NCBI GenBank assembly: GCA_964427855.1
Contig: CAYRVH010000010.1
Span: forward strand, 1 to 64,000
DNA from: JAUPKT01 sp964427855
GTDB taxonomy: Bacteria; Desulfobacterota; Desulfomonilia; Desulfomonilales; Desulfomonilaceae
Direction: 5' to 3'
DNA length: 64,000 nt
Positions 7,332-16,415 of this stretch are shown here, one piece after another. Positions within the stretch are counted from its first letter, which is position 1, and each line of letters starts with the position of its first letter. A program made the position numbers and the translations under genes. Under the pieces are notes generated by a model. The model searched no databases, had not been told where the DNA came from, and saw nothing but the letters and a program-made list of their open reading frames with translations.

Positions 7332-10300
7332 ATGATAAGCCGTTTTTTTATTGATAGGCCAGTGTTTGCCTCCGTGCTTTCGCTTGTCATTATGCTGGCC
7401 GGCGCTGTGGCGATTTTTTCTCTGCCTATCTCCCAATATCCCGAGATCACTCCCCCGATGGTTCAAGTGACTGCTTCGTATCCGGGTGCCTCGCCGCAAG
7501 TCGTAGCAGACACTGTGGCCGCGCCGATTGAACAGCAGGTCAATGGCGTTGAAAATATGCTCTACATGTACAGCACGTGCGCTCGCGACGGGTCTTACAC
7601 CCTCAAGATCACGTTTGAACTTGGGACCAATAATGATACCGCAACCGTGCTGGTGCAGAATCGCGTGCAGTGGGCGATGGCTCAATTGCCCCCTGAAGTG
7701 CAGCGACAAGGAGTCAACACGAAGAAGGCGTCCACCTCCTTTGTCACCGTGCTTTGCCTTTACAGCCCTGATGACTCCTATGACGACTTGTTTTTGACGA
7801 ACTACGTGACCACGACCATCCAGGACCAATTGAACCGGCTTCACGGGGTCGGCGACATCAGCCTGTTTCCCGCCAAAGACTACAGCATGCGGATTTGGCT
7901 CGATCCAAACCGGCTTCAACACAACAGCCTCACCACCAATGACGTGGTAAACGCCTTGAAAAACCAGAATGTGCAAGTAGCAGCCGGCCGTATAGGACAA
8001 GAGCCTGCGCCTACGGGTCAGGTACGGGACTTGCCAGTGAACACGCTTGGTCGATTAAGCGAGGCCAACCAGTTTGAGGATGTCATCGTCAAGACAGGCG
8101 AAGGGGGCAGCATTGTCCACGTAAAAGACATTGGGAGAGTGCAGCTTGGAGGAAAAAGTTATGACACGAAGTCATACTTTAATGGCAAGCCCTCGGCGAC
8201 CATGGTTATCTACCAGACACCCGGCTCCAACGCCCTGCAGGTGGCCGACGAGGTCCGCCGCAAGATGGAGGAACTGAAAAAGGACTTCCCGCCAGGGGTT
8301 GACTACAAGATTGTGTACGAGACCTCCGAGTTCGTCAGGGCGTCGATTCGTGAGGTCGTCATCACGCTTATCGAGGCGTTCATCCTCGTGTTCATCGTGG
8401 TATGGATCTTCTTAGGGGATTGGCGGGCGACTCTCGTACCCGCGACCACGATTCCAGTAACCATCATAGGGGCATTTGCCCTTATGTATGGCCTGGGCTT
8501 TTCCATCAACATGATCACCCTCTTTGGGCTCATATTAGCTATAGGCATCGTGGTGGACGACGCCATCGTGGTGGTGGAAAACGTTGACCGGAATATGGTG
8601 GAACATGGCCTGTCCGGAAAAGATGCGGCAATCCGGGCGATGAACGAAATAACCGGCGCAATAATGGGCATCACCCTTGTGCTCATGGCGGTGTTCGTGC
8701 CTGCGTCATTCCTCGGGGGCATATCTGGTCAACTCTATCGACAATTCTCGTTAACCATTGCAGTGACGACTTTGCTGAGCGCGATAAATGCGCTCACACT
8801 CAAGCCGGTGCAGTGCTCCCTATGGCTTCGTCCGCATTGCGGTCCGAAACACATCTTTTTTAGAAGGTTCGACGCCGTATTCGAGCGAATAACCGAGTAC
8901 TATACAAGAATAATCTCCTTTCTTGTCCGCCATGTTCCACTCATGCTTGTCGTGTGGGTGGTCTCGCTGGGCGTCACTTATGTGGCTTTTACCAGGGTGC
9001 CAACGGGTTTTTTGCCCCAAGAAGACGATGGTTTGATCATGTTGAATGCACAGCTCCCTGACGGCGCGTCGTTGCAGCGAACGGACGCAGTCATGAAGAA
9101 GGTCATGGACATACTCAAGGACACAGAGGGGGTCAACAACTATTCTGTCACACCCGGCAACTCCATGTTCGATGGCGTCGGTCCCACGTTAGGGCTGGGG
9201 TTCATGTCTCTCACCCCTTGGAGCGAGAGGCTGAAGAAGGGACTGGGAAAGGAGGTCATCATGGCCGAATTGACCAAGAAATTCTCGCACATCAAGGAGG
9301 CGGTGGTCTTTCCGTTTTCTCGGCCGCCGATCAACGGGATCGGACAAAGCGGCGGGTTCGAGCTCTGGCTTGAAGATCGAGCTGACATCGGATTGGCAAA
9401 GTTGAGCGAGGCGGCGCAGGAATTGGTACACGCTGCTGTCCAGGATTCTCGTTTTCAAAATGTTCACATGACTTTCCGAGCTGCAGCGCCGTCGTTATAT
9501 GCGTTCATAGATCGAGTCAAGGCCATGAGTTTACATATTCCGCTTCAATCGGTTTTCGACACACTGCAGGCCTACCTTGGTTCAACATATGTAAATGATT
9601 TTAATATGTTCGGTCGCACATGGCACGTGACGGTTCAGGCTGAGGGAGCGTTCCGGGCCAAGCCCGACGACATCACGCGTCTCCAAGTGAGGACCGTCAA
9701 AGACGAGATGGCGCCATTGGGAACTCTTCTCAAACTAGACTACTCCGTCTCCCCGCTTCGAGTGGATCGCTACAATATGTTTCCGGCAATTCGTATACTC
9801 GGGGACAGCGCGCCTGGCGTGAGTTCAGGCCAAGCGCTGCAAGGCATGGAGAATCTTGCAGAAGAATCCCTACCGTCGGGCGCCGGTTTTGAATGGACCG
9901 GCATGGCTTACCAGGAGCGGGCCATAAGCGGTCAAATATTCATCGTGTTCGCCCTGGCTGTCCTTATCGTGGTCATGATACTGGCAGCTCAATATGAAAG
10001 CTGGACGGATCCGATTGCGGTGGTGGCTATCGTTCCACTGGCGGTGCTTGGGGCCATCATCGGTCTGGCGGTACGCGGCATGGACAACAATCTCTACACG
10101 CAGGTCGGCTTGGTCCTCCTGGTCGGTTTATCTGCGAAGAATGCCATCTTAATTGTTGAGTTCGCCCGCAATAAGCAGGCGGAGGGTATGCCTGTCCTCC
10201 AAGCCGCTGTTGAGGGCGCCAAGTTGAGATTTAGGGCTATTTTGATGACATCGTTTGCATTCATCGTGGGGGTTCTTCCATTAGTATTCGCTGAGGGAGC

Positions 10301-10487
10301 AGGGGCCGCAAGCAGGCAGGCCGTGGGTACCGCGGTGTGCGCCGGCATGCTTGGTGTGACTCTGCTTGGGGTCTTTTTCACGCCGGTGATGTACGTATTT
10401 ATGCAAAGGTTCAAGAAGAATGGGGCTGCAGGACCGAGCCCTGCCGCCCCTGACTCCTCTGCACCCCTTCACGGCCGATCCAGCTGA
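7332..10487 (+). CDS. RND multidrug efflux permease (AcrB/MexB family, HAE-1)
   Basis: 1051 residues from ATG 7332, which has GGAGG six bases upstream; the longer frame from 7293 starts inside the adaptor gene. It opens with FFIDRPVFASVLSL (TM1), has two large periplasmic loops and 12 predicted TM segments. The proton-relay residues are visible: the Asp pair in TM4 (GIVVDDAIVVVENV) and the Lys of TM10 (GLSAKNAILIVEFA). It should export hydrophobic or amphiphilic compounds by proton antiport, as a trimer with the adaptor just upstream. It is paralogous to the permease at 51907-55044. Substrate unknown. Confidence 0.95.
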   Translation: MISRFFIDRPVFASVLSLVIMLAGAVAIFSLPISQYPEITPPMVQVTASYPGASPQVVADTVAAPIEQQVNGVENMLYMYSTCARDGSYTLKITFELGTNNDTATVLVQNRVQWAMAQLPPEVQRQGVNTKKASTSFVTVLCLYSPDDSYDDLFLTNYVTTTIQDQLNRLHGVGDISLFPAKDYSMRIWLDPNRLQHNSLTTNDVVNALKNQNVQVAAGRIGQEPAPTGQVRDLPVNTLGRLSEANQFEDVIVKTGEGGSIVHVKDIGRVQLGGKSYDTKSYFNGKPSATMVIYQTPGSNALQVADEVRRKMEELKKDFPPGVDYKIVYETSEFVRASIREVVITLIEAFILVFIVVWIFLGDWRATLVPATTIPVTIIGAFALMYGLGFSINMITLFGLILAIGIVVDDAIVVVENVDRNMVEHGLSGKDAAIRAMNEITGAIMGITLVLMAVFVPASFLGGISGQLYRQFSLTIAVTTLLSAINALTLKPVQCSLWLRPHCGPKHIFFRRFDAVFERITEYYTRIISFLVRHVPLMLVVWVVSLGVTYVAFTRVPTGFLPQEDDGLIMLNAQLPDGASLQRTDAVMKKVMDILKDTEGVNNYSVTPGNSMFDGVGPTLGLGFMSLTPWSERLKKGLGKEVIMAELTKKFSHIKEAVVFPFSRPPINGIGQSGGFELWLEDRADIGLAKLSEAAQELVHAAVQDSRFQNVHMTFRAAAPSLYAFIDRVKAMSLHIPLQSVFDTLQAYLGSTYVNDFNMFGRTWHVTVQAEGAFRAKPDDITRLQVRTVKDEMAPLGTLLKLDYSVSPLRVDRYNMFPAIRILGDSAPGVSSGQALQGMENLAEESLPSGAGFEWTGMAYQERAISGQIFIVFALAVLIVVMILAAQYESWTDPIAVVAIVPLAVLGAIIGLAVRGMDNNLYTQVGLVLLVGLSAKNAILIVEFARNKQAEGMPVLQAAVEGAKLRFRAILMTSFAFIVGVLPLVFAEGAGAASRQAVGTAVCAGMLGVTLLGVFFTPVMYVFMQRFKKNGAAGPSPAAPDSSAPLHGRSS

Positions 10488-10560
10488 CGTGTGCCTCACT
10501 CTTTGTACCGGCCTGGGTAGGGGGGAGTACAGCCGGTCTCGAATTTTTTTATTCGGTAGA

Positions 10561-10717
10561 GGAGTTCTCAAAATTACTCACGAATTGGGGCCCTGCACCC
10601 CCATTGCGTCATCCTCACGAAAGTGGGGATCCATACTGAGTCTCCTGGATTCCATTTTCGTGGGAATGACAACGTCACGTCTGAGCATTTCGCGATTTCT
10701 TTTGAGAAAAGTTATAT
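10561..10717 (+). repeat. Intergenic palindromic repeat, copy B
   Basis: Direct repeat of copy A (5462-5617). The core inverted repeat spans 10608-10670: GTCATCCTCACGAAAGTGGG pairs imperfectly with TTTCGTGGGAATGAC. It lies about 70 nt after the permease stop and could also act as a transcript-end hairpin. Confidence 0.85.
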
Positions 10718-10837
10718 GAGGGTCTCGTCATCGAGTTCATGAGTACTACCCAAAATTGCAATGACCGCGAGGACAGGGCAGCGCTTGTCATTTCGAAGGC
10801 CCAGGCTCGAAGGAAAGTGAGGCGCCATGCGACGCCT

Positions 10838-10913
10838 TGTCATTTCGAAGGAGCCTTGCGACTGAGAAATCTTTCTTGGTGGCTCAAGATTTCTCGCTGC
10901 GCTCGAAATGACA
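10838..10913. repeat. Palindromic intergenic repeat of TGTCATTTCGA type
   Basis: A 76-nt inverted repeat: TGTCATTTCGA at the left end and TCGAAATGACA at the right end, with an inner pair GAGAAATCTT / AAGATTTCTC around a roughly 12-nt loop. A partial left arm recurs at about 10787-10800. I recognise this as a common class of dispersed palindromic repeat in bacterial intergenic regions. No coding potential. Confidence 0.85.
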
Positions 10914-11073
10914 GGGAATAAGGCGTCGAAATGAAGAGAGTAACGTCTTGAAATCACAAGAGCAGGTTCTTCAAATTCATGGGGAGTGAAACGTGTAAAA
11001 TGAGAAGAGCAAAGTCTTGAAAAGGCAGGGATTGAAGCGCCTGAGTGTAAGGCTGCGTCATCAAAGTCATGAC

Positions 11074-11190
11074 TACAAGTTTTCTCATAAGGAAAACGCG
11101 AAATGTCTATACTCAGATTTTCTCTACTATGGATATGGCAGTCGAGGAGACTCACTATGATCCCCATTTCTGTCAGATGAGGTAATGATA
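11074..11190 (-). repeat. Degenerate inverted copy (C) of the intergenic repeat
   Basis: Read on the minus strand, this stretch has AATGGGGATCATAGTGAGTC, then ACATTTCGCG and TATGAGAAAACTTGTA. These align with AGTGGGGATCCATACTGAGTC, GCATTTCGCG and TTTGAGAAAAGTTATA of copy B. Copies B and C therefore face each other around the TGTCATTTCGA palindrome. Confidence 0.65.
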
Positions 11191-11281
11191 GGACACGCCA
11201 CCAATTGGTGATTCATTTGGAGAAAGATTAATAATACTGAGGATTGGCACAGACCGGTATGCACGTGGTGGTAATTTGTTG

Positions 11282-11310
11282 TTGCACTTAAGCTGCGGGC
11301 GGTGTATTGT
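11282..11310 (+). promoter_or_regulatory. Possible sigma70 promoter for the IclR gene
   Basis: TTGCAC, a 17-nt spacer and TATTGT, ending 28 nt before the ATG at 11339. Both hexamers are imperfect; the spacing and position make it plausible. Confidence 0.35.
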
Positions 11311-11338
11311 ATCATCTATAAATCTATTGGATTCATAT

Positions 11339-12163
11339 ATGAAACCTACAACAAAAAAAACCGTCCCTGCGCTCGAGAGAGGCATCGATGTCGTGGAGCT
11401 CTTGGCGTCCTCGGATCGGCCACTCTCGTTCTCACAAATTTTGGCCAGCCTCGGCATCCCGCGGGCGTCTTTGGTGCGGATACTGGATACACTCCTGTCC
11501 AGGGGCCTTATCGACAAGATGGAGGCGAATGGTCATTATCGCGTGGGGATAAAGCTGCTTTACATCGGCCACAGACTCAAGGACAAGATCAGCCTGAGGT
11601 CGATGGCGTGGTCCCTCATGCAGCGGTTGTCTGAACAGACAGGCGAGACCGTGGAACTGGCGGTGTTGGATAATGGACAACTGCTGCTCATTGAGCAAAT
11701 AGAGGGCTCCGGAGAGGTCAGGATCGCCTCCCGTATTGGCGGGGCCTATCCGTACCTTCATGCGGTGTCAGTGGGAAAACTCTATCTCGCTCACATGGAT
11801 CCGGCTAAGCGTAAGCGAGTGCTGGATCAGGTTGGTCTGCCGGCGGTCACGCCTTGGACGATCACAGATCGGGATGTTTTGGAGCGTGAGCTAGTTGAGA
11901 TATTGATGAGAGGCTATGCCACAGAAGATCAAGAGCTCCGAACCGGGGTGAGGCGAGTGGCGGCCCCTGTGTATGATCATTTGGGCCATGTAGCAGGGGG
12001 TTTGAGTATGGCTGCGCCCTCATTTCGCCTTGCGGCGACAGATTTTGACAAGTACGGACAAATCGTCAAATCAGTTGCAGCGGAGATCTCGAGAGGCATC
12101 GGCGGAGGCGCCGCTTATATCACCACGCCTGACGATCCTCAACAATCTCGGACGAGAGTATGA
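11339..12163 (+). CDS. IclR-family transcriptional regulator
   Basis: 274 residues from ATG 11339; the frame is open upstream to 11276 but the homologous part begins at ALERGIDVVELL. The N-terminus is a winged helix-turn-helix (SFSQILASLGIPRASLVRILDTLLSRGLI, about residues 30-60). The C-terminal two thirds form the IclR effector-binding domain (GETVELAVLDNGQLLLIEQIEGSGEVRI; AAPVYDHLGHVAGGLSMAAPS). IclR proteins bind small organic acids or CoA-related ligands and usually control adjacent catabolic genes. The acyl-CoA synthetase genes begin 12 nt downstream, so co-transcription and regulation of that pathway are likely. Confidence 0.93.
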   Translation: MKPTTKKTVPALERGIDVVELLASSDRPLSFSQILASLGIPRASLVRILDTLLSRGLIDKMEANGHYRVGIKLLYIGHRLKDKISLRSMAWSLMQRLSEQTGETVELAVLDNGQLLLIEQIEGSGEVRIASRIGGAYPYLHAVSVGKLYLAHMDPAKRKRVLDQVGLPAVTPWTITDRDVLERELVEILMRGYATEDQELRTGVRRVAAPVYDHLGHVAGGLSMAAPSFRLAATDFDKYGQIVKSVAAEISRGIGGGAAYITTPDDPQQSRTRV

Positions 12164-12175
12164 GAGGAGATACGC

Positions 12176-12853
12176 ATGAACATAATCCAAGACGCATTGA
12201 AGCAAGGCAGGAACGCCCTTTCCGAACACGAATCGAAAAAGATTTTGGCTGAATATGGGATACCCGTGACGAGGGAGATTCTTGTCTCCGATGAAAAGGA
12301 GCTTATCGAGGCCTGCCGTCAGATTGGCTACCCCCTGGTTCTGAAGGCGTGCTCTTTCCAGTTGGCCCACAAGAGCGAACGTGGATTGATTCGCACGGAT
12401 ATCCGAACTGATGAAGAAGCGCTGTTGGCTTTTGGGGATATTACGCTGAAGATGGGGGGCGTCCCCGGCGGGGTTCTCGTCCAAGAGATGGCCAAGGGGA
12501 AGCGCGAGTTGGTGGTGGGCATGACGAGGGACCCGCAGTTTGGTCCATGCGTCATGTTTGGACTCGGAGGAATTTTCACCGAGATTCTCAACGACGTGAC
12601 ATTCAGAGTAGCGCCCCTCACGCGCGAGGACGCGCTCCATATGATGAGCGACATCCGCGGGGCGAAAATATTGGATGCAGTGCGGGGCATGGAGGCGGCG
12701 GATAAAGAGCTGCTTGCGTCGATCCTGGTAAATGTGGGACGCATCGGTCTGGAAAACGACGCAGTCAAAGAGGTGGACATCAATCCCTTGATCCTTGTCG
12801 GCCGCCGGCCGGTGGCTGTGGACAGCCTCATCGTACTCGACATGACTGATTGA
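12176..12853 (+). CDS. ADP-forming acyl-CoA synthetase, beta (ATP-grasp) subunit
   Basis: 225 residues with GAGGAGA upstream of the ATG. It shows the ATP-grasp fold of ACD beta subunits: LSEHESKKILAEYGIPV, GYPLVLKACSFQLAHKSERG, VLVQEMAKGKRELVVGMTRDPQFGP, VMFGLGGIFTEI and EVDINPLI. Together with the following alpha subunit it interconverts acyl-CoA + ADP + Pi and free acid + ATP + CoA, either conserving energy from acyl-CoA or activating an acid. Length matches stand-alone beta subunits (about 230). Substrate not readable from sequence. Confidence 0.93.
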   Translation: MNIIQDALKQGRNALSEHESKKILAEYGIPVTREILVSDEKELIEACRQIGYPLVLKACSFQLAHKSERGLIRTDIRTDEEALLAFGDITLKMGGVPGGVLVQEMAKGKRELVVGMTRDPQFGPCVMFGLGGIFTEILNDVTFRVAPLTREDALHMMSDIRGAKILDAVRGMEAADKELLASILVNVGRIGLENDAVKEVDINPLILVGRRPVAVDSLIVLDMTD

Positions 12854-12918
12854 AGCCATCGCAGCCCCGACGATCGACGACGCCGCAGTGAAGAGGCTTT
12901 TTCGTGGAAGAGGAAAGA

Positions 12919-14382
12919 ATGACAATGGTGGATCATTTTCTCGACGGTTTTTTTCGACCGAGGACCCTTGCCGTGGTTGGCGCGACGGACAACCCGTTCA
13001 AGATAAATTATCGACTCCTTCGCAACCTTGTGGATATGGGCTTTGAAGGGAAAATTTTTCCTGTGAATCCGAGCGTGCAAGAGATCGGCGGTATAAAGGT
13101 GTTTGCCCGATTGAGGGACATACCAGAGACGATCGATCTCGTGGTCAGCGCGGTGCCGTCCGGGAACACGGTTGAGGTCGTGAAGGAGTGTGCGGAGTGC
13201 GGGATAAAGCGGCTTGTGATTGTGACAGGGGGGTTTTCGGAAGGCGGCGAGGACGGACGAAGACTGCATGAAGAGATCGCGGGGCTCGTTAAAGGGGCGG
13301 GGATTAGAACGCTCGGGCCCAATACCCTGAGTCCGGTGAACACCGCCAACAATTTGATTATAAGCTTTCATCCCGCCAAGGTCATGAGTCGGGGCCATTT
13401 ATCGCTCGTATTTCAGTCGGGATTTTATGAACCGCGTCTGAACTGGGTTTTTTCGCATCTTGGCATTGGTAAGATGTTGGACACAGGGAACAAAATGGAC
13501 ATCAACGAGGTTGACGCCCTGGAGTATCTTGCGTTAGACCCGGAAACACACGTGATTGGAATACACCTTGAGAGCGTCAGAGGCAATGGGATAAAGTTTG
13601 CTCAATTGCTTCGGGAGGTCTCTCAGCAAAAGCCATTGATTGTCTTGAAATCGGGCCGCACCAAATCAGGATCGGCCGCGGCCATGTCCCACACAGGAGC
13701 TCTCGCGGGTGAGAATGACGCCATTTTTGACGGGATAGTCAAACAGACCGCCGCTATCCGGGCGTACAACTGGCAGGAGTTTTTCGATCTGGCAAAAGCT
13801 TTTTCATACCTCAATGCACCGGGGGGAGACGGTATGGCGATCATCACCATGTCGGGCGGCGAAGGGGTCATGGCAACTGACGCGTGCGAACTCAACGGCC
13901 TGCGATTGGCCCGGCTTTCTGCAGAGACGCTTCTCCGTTTGCGCGACATATTTCCGCCATGGGAAATGCCGGTGAATCCCCTTGATGGGGGAGTGTGTAT
14001 GCAGTTTCACGTGACGAGGCTTTTTCAATTGCTCGCCACATTGGGCGCTATTCCTGAAGATGACGACGTCAGCGGTGTGGTGATGCACATGCCGTCGAAC
14101 GTGTTCAGTTTGGATTCGCACTCGGCGCAAGGAAAGCAGGTCGCTGAGGCCATGCTCAACGGCATTGCTGCGTTGAAAAAGGCCGGCAAGCCTTTTGCCT
14201 TGTGGCGATCTGCCATGGATGCAGAAGAAGAAGAGTGGATACGGCTCTTACAAGGCAAGGGAGTGCCCGTCTTTGATTCGGCCGAGAGGGCTATAAGGGC
14301 GCTTGCTGCCATGTACAGCTGCGTCCAAAGGCGTCATGTCTTGAACGCAGGGACGCAACCAGAGGGCAGCGACACGCATTAG
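12919..14382 (+). CDS. ADP-forming acyl-CoA synthetase, alpha subunit
   Basis: 487 residues from ATG 12919, which has AGAGGAAAG just upstream; a GTG at 12904 is an alternative. Residues about 5-130 are the CoA-binding Rossmann domain (FFRPRTLAVVGATDNPFKINYRLL). The succinyl-CoA-ligase-like domains follow. They contain SHTGALAGENDAIFDG, whose His corresponds to the phospho-His active site of ACD alpha subunits, and a later EMPVNPLDGG motif. It forms the heteromeric enzyme with the ATP-grasp subunit encoded 65 nt upstream. Confidence 0.92.
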   Translation: MTMVDHFLDGFFRPRTLAVVGATDNPFKINYRLLRNLVDMGFEGKIFPVNPSVQEIGGIKVFARLRDIPETIDLVVSAVPSGNTVEVVKECAECGIKRLVIVTGGFSEGGEDGRRLHEEIAGLVKGAGIRTLGPNTLSPVNTANNLIISFHPAKVMSRGHLSLVFQSGFYEPRLNWVFSHLGIGKMLDTGNKMDINEVDALEYLALDPETHVIGIHLESVRGNGIKFAQLLREVSQQKPLIVLKSGRTKSGSAAAMSHTGALAGENDAIFDGIVKQTAAIRAYNWQEFFDLAKAFSYLNAPGGDGMAIITMSGGEGVMATDACELNGLRLARLSAETLLRLRDIFPPWEMPVNPLDGGVCMQFHVTRLFQLLATLGAIPEDDDVSGVVMHMPSNVFSLDSHSAQGKQVAEAMLNGIAALKKAGKPFALWRSAMDAEEEEWIRLLQGKGVPVFDSAERAIRALAAMYSCVQRRHVLNAGTQPEGSDTH

Positions 14383-14399
14383 CTATTGCGAATTTATCC

Positions 14400-15191
14400 T
14401 CAGTCCGATTTGATACAGGCCTTGAGGACGGCGTTTTTTTGAACAAGCAGTGGGAACATGGCTGCATCCAGCGGGTCAAAGGAAAGGCGCGAGAGGTCCC
14501 TCAGCCACGCATTGACCGCGTCTGCAGCTCCTGAGGGCGCTTTCTTGATTAATTCCTCAAATTGCGCTCGCAACGTCCTCAACCTCTGCCTCTGTTCGTC
14601 CCCTTTGTAATTTCGGGCAATCGCTTCAGAGCGCTGCAACAATTGGATGATTGCCTCGCATGGCGTCGTCTCCGCATCTTGTGAGGCCCATGGAGCTTTT
14701 TGTGGCGAGATTCTAGGTTCTTTTCTTGGCCCCGCGGCGGCGGTAGTCGGTCGACTCCGGTCTGCGAGCTCTTTCTTGAGCTGTATGTTCTCGATCAGCA
14801 GTCGTTCGTGTTCTGTTTTCAGCTTTTCTACGGCCGCTCGCAGGGCTTGTGTATCGTTCATGAGAGCGGAATTGAGCTGCCGCACCTTGTCTGCGTGAAC
14901 GGTTAAATCAGACAGTTCTCTTTTTACTGCGGTCAGCTCTCGGTTTAGGACAGCATTTTGTGACTGAAGATTCTTGAGTTCGTCTGAAAGACGTTGTTTT
15001 TCAGCCGCGAGTTCAGCCACACGCGCCTCGAGACTACCCTGGCTGTCGCCGCCAACGCACCCGTCCAGAGCTGGAACAGCGAGGATCATAAGGGCGCACA
15101 GCAACATTCGCCAAGGCGTGGGTGCTCGCAATGATACTGATACCGTGGAAAAAGTCTCCTCGATACGCGAGTTGTTCGTCTTAGAGGTCAT
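14400..15191 (-). CDS. Coiled-coil lipoprotein of unknown function
   Basis: About 263 residues from ATG 15191, preceded by AAAAGGAC; an in-frame ATG at 15245 is possible. A hydrophobic segment ends in the lipobox ALDGC. A long heptad-rich coiled coil follows (Leu/Glu/Lys rich, ending ERLLIENIQLKKELADR), then a Pro/Ala linker and a helical C-terminal domain (CEAIIQLLQRSEAIARNYKGD). It is probably tethered to a membrane in the periplasm. I cannot assign a family. It is convergent with the synthetase genes and on the same strand as etfBA, but 139 nt away. Confidence 0.75.
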   Translation of the reverse strand: MTSKTNNSRIEETFSTVSVSLRAPTPWRMLLCALMILAVPALDGCVGGDSQGSLEARVAELAAEKQRLSDELKNLQSQNAVLNRELTAVKRELSDLTVHADKVRQLNSALMNDTQALRAAVEKLKTEHERLLIENIQLKKELADRSRPTTAAAGPRKEPRISPQKAPWASQDAETTPCEAIIQLLQRSEAIARNYKGDEQRQRLRTLRAQFEELIKKAPSGAADAVNAWLRDLSRLSFDPLDAAMFPLLVQKNAVLKACIKSD

Positions 15192-15330
15192 GAAGATGGG
15201 TCCTTTTCCCTGAAGCGCGCCGTGAGAACGTATTATCTTTGGCATGGACGACGTCGCTGGCCGTGGTTCCCGTCGTCTTCGAACTCTCAGGGAGAGATGA
15301 GCTGCTTTGTAGGCAGTATTATCAAGCTGT

Positions 15331-16356
15331 TTAGTTCGGCCTTTCGTCGCCCTGAGACTGATTTAGCAGCGCCTCCTTCTCCCGAAGAACCTTTTTCAGT
15401 TTATCTGTCAACACGGGCAAGAAATCAACTAGATCTGCCAAAACAGCGACGTCAGCATGGTTGAAGATCGCTGCGTTCGGATCGTTATTGATCGCCGCCA
15501 CCACGGCCGAATCCCTCATACCGACGACGTGTTGATACGCTCCGGAGATGCCGCATGCAATGTAGAGTTTGGGTCGAATGGTATTGCCCGTGAGACCTAT
15601 TTGGCGGCCGTACTCGATCCAACCGGCATCGCACACTGGCCTCGAGCCTCCTACGACAGCGCCGGGAAGAACAGAAGCGAGGTCTTGGACTAGGTTCAGA
15701 TTCTCCTTCTTGCCGAGCCCCCTCCCCGCTCCCACAACGATCTTGGCCCTTTGCAACGCCGCAATCCCGGTTGCGGTGCTTTGAACATCGACAAGACGCG
15801 TTCTGCTCAAGGCCGCTTTGGCCTCGATCCGCCGAATGTTTGCGCAGTGGACGCATTCTTGAAGCGACAACGGGAACGCGCCGGGTTGGACGGTGATGAG
15901 CCAGCGGCCGCGGCAGGGACCCACACAGGCTGACACTTTTCCGCCAAAGAGCTCGCGCCGGAAAAAAATCCCCTCGCCTTCACAGCGCACGGAATGGACG
16001 CCGCTGATACAACGTGCGTGGAGTCGGAGAGCCAAGGCTGGCGCCAGTTCCATTCCGATGGGAGTATGTCCCAGGACCACGCCGGCTATTGGCAGAGCCC
16101 CCAACACCGTCTCGAGAGTATTCAGCCACGTATCCCACTGGTAGTATCTCGATTCTGCAATGTGAACGACTGTTGTCTCGACGCCCCATTTGGATGCGAG
16201 CGCCTCAGCCGCCGGCTCCACATCGTCCCCGATAACAACAGCAAGGAGCTCAGCGTTGAGAAATTCGGCAATCCGCGTGGCGCACGCCACCTGATCTCTG
16301 GTTGCGTGAGCGATGCCGCCAGCGGCATGTTCAACGACAATTGCAATTACTGCCAT
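15331..16356 (-). CDS. etfA: Electron transfer flavoprotein, alpha subunit
   Basis: 341 residues. The C-terminal FAD-binding domain is unmistakable: GAGRGLGKKENLNLVQDLA, GGSRPVCDAGWIEYGRQIGLTG, PKLYIACGISGAYQHVVGM and INNDPNAAIFNHADVAV. The N-terminal half is the diverged alpha/beta domain. With EtfB, encoded 59 nt upstream, it accepts electrons from acyl-CoA dehydrogenases such as those at 18172-19362 and 22192-24090. Nothing here shows whether it is a bifurcating Etf. Confidence 0.95.
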   Translation of the reverse strand: MAVIAIVVEHAAGGIAHATRDQVACATRIAEFLNAELLAVVIGDDVEPAAEALASKWGVETTVVHIAESRYYQWDTWLNTLETVLGALPIAGVVLGHTPIGMELAPALALRLHARCISGVHSVRCEGEGIFFRRELFGGKVSACVGPCRGRWLITVQPGAFPLSLQECVHCANIRRIEAKAALSRTRLVDVQSTATGIAALQRAKIVVGAGRGLGKKENLNLVQDLASVLPGAVVGGSRPVCDAGWIEYGRQIGLTGNTIRPKLYIACGISGAYQHVVGMRDSAVVAAINNDPNAAIFNHADVAVLADLVDFLPVLTDKLKKVLREKEALLNQSQGDERPN

Positions 16357-16415
16357 GTTCTAGGCGCCCTTTCGGAGGACACTGGCGACATTTTTGTGGA
16401 AAAACTTCCGCCGTT

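Noticed and set aside
12328..13398. 356-codon antisense open frame over the acyl-CoA synthetase genes
   Set aside because: Shadow of two well-supported genes; low-complexity, no family resemblance, no ribosome site.
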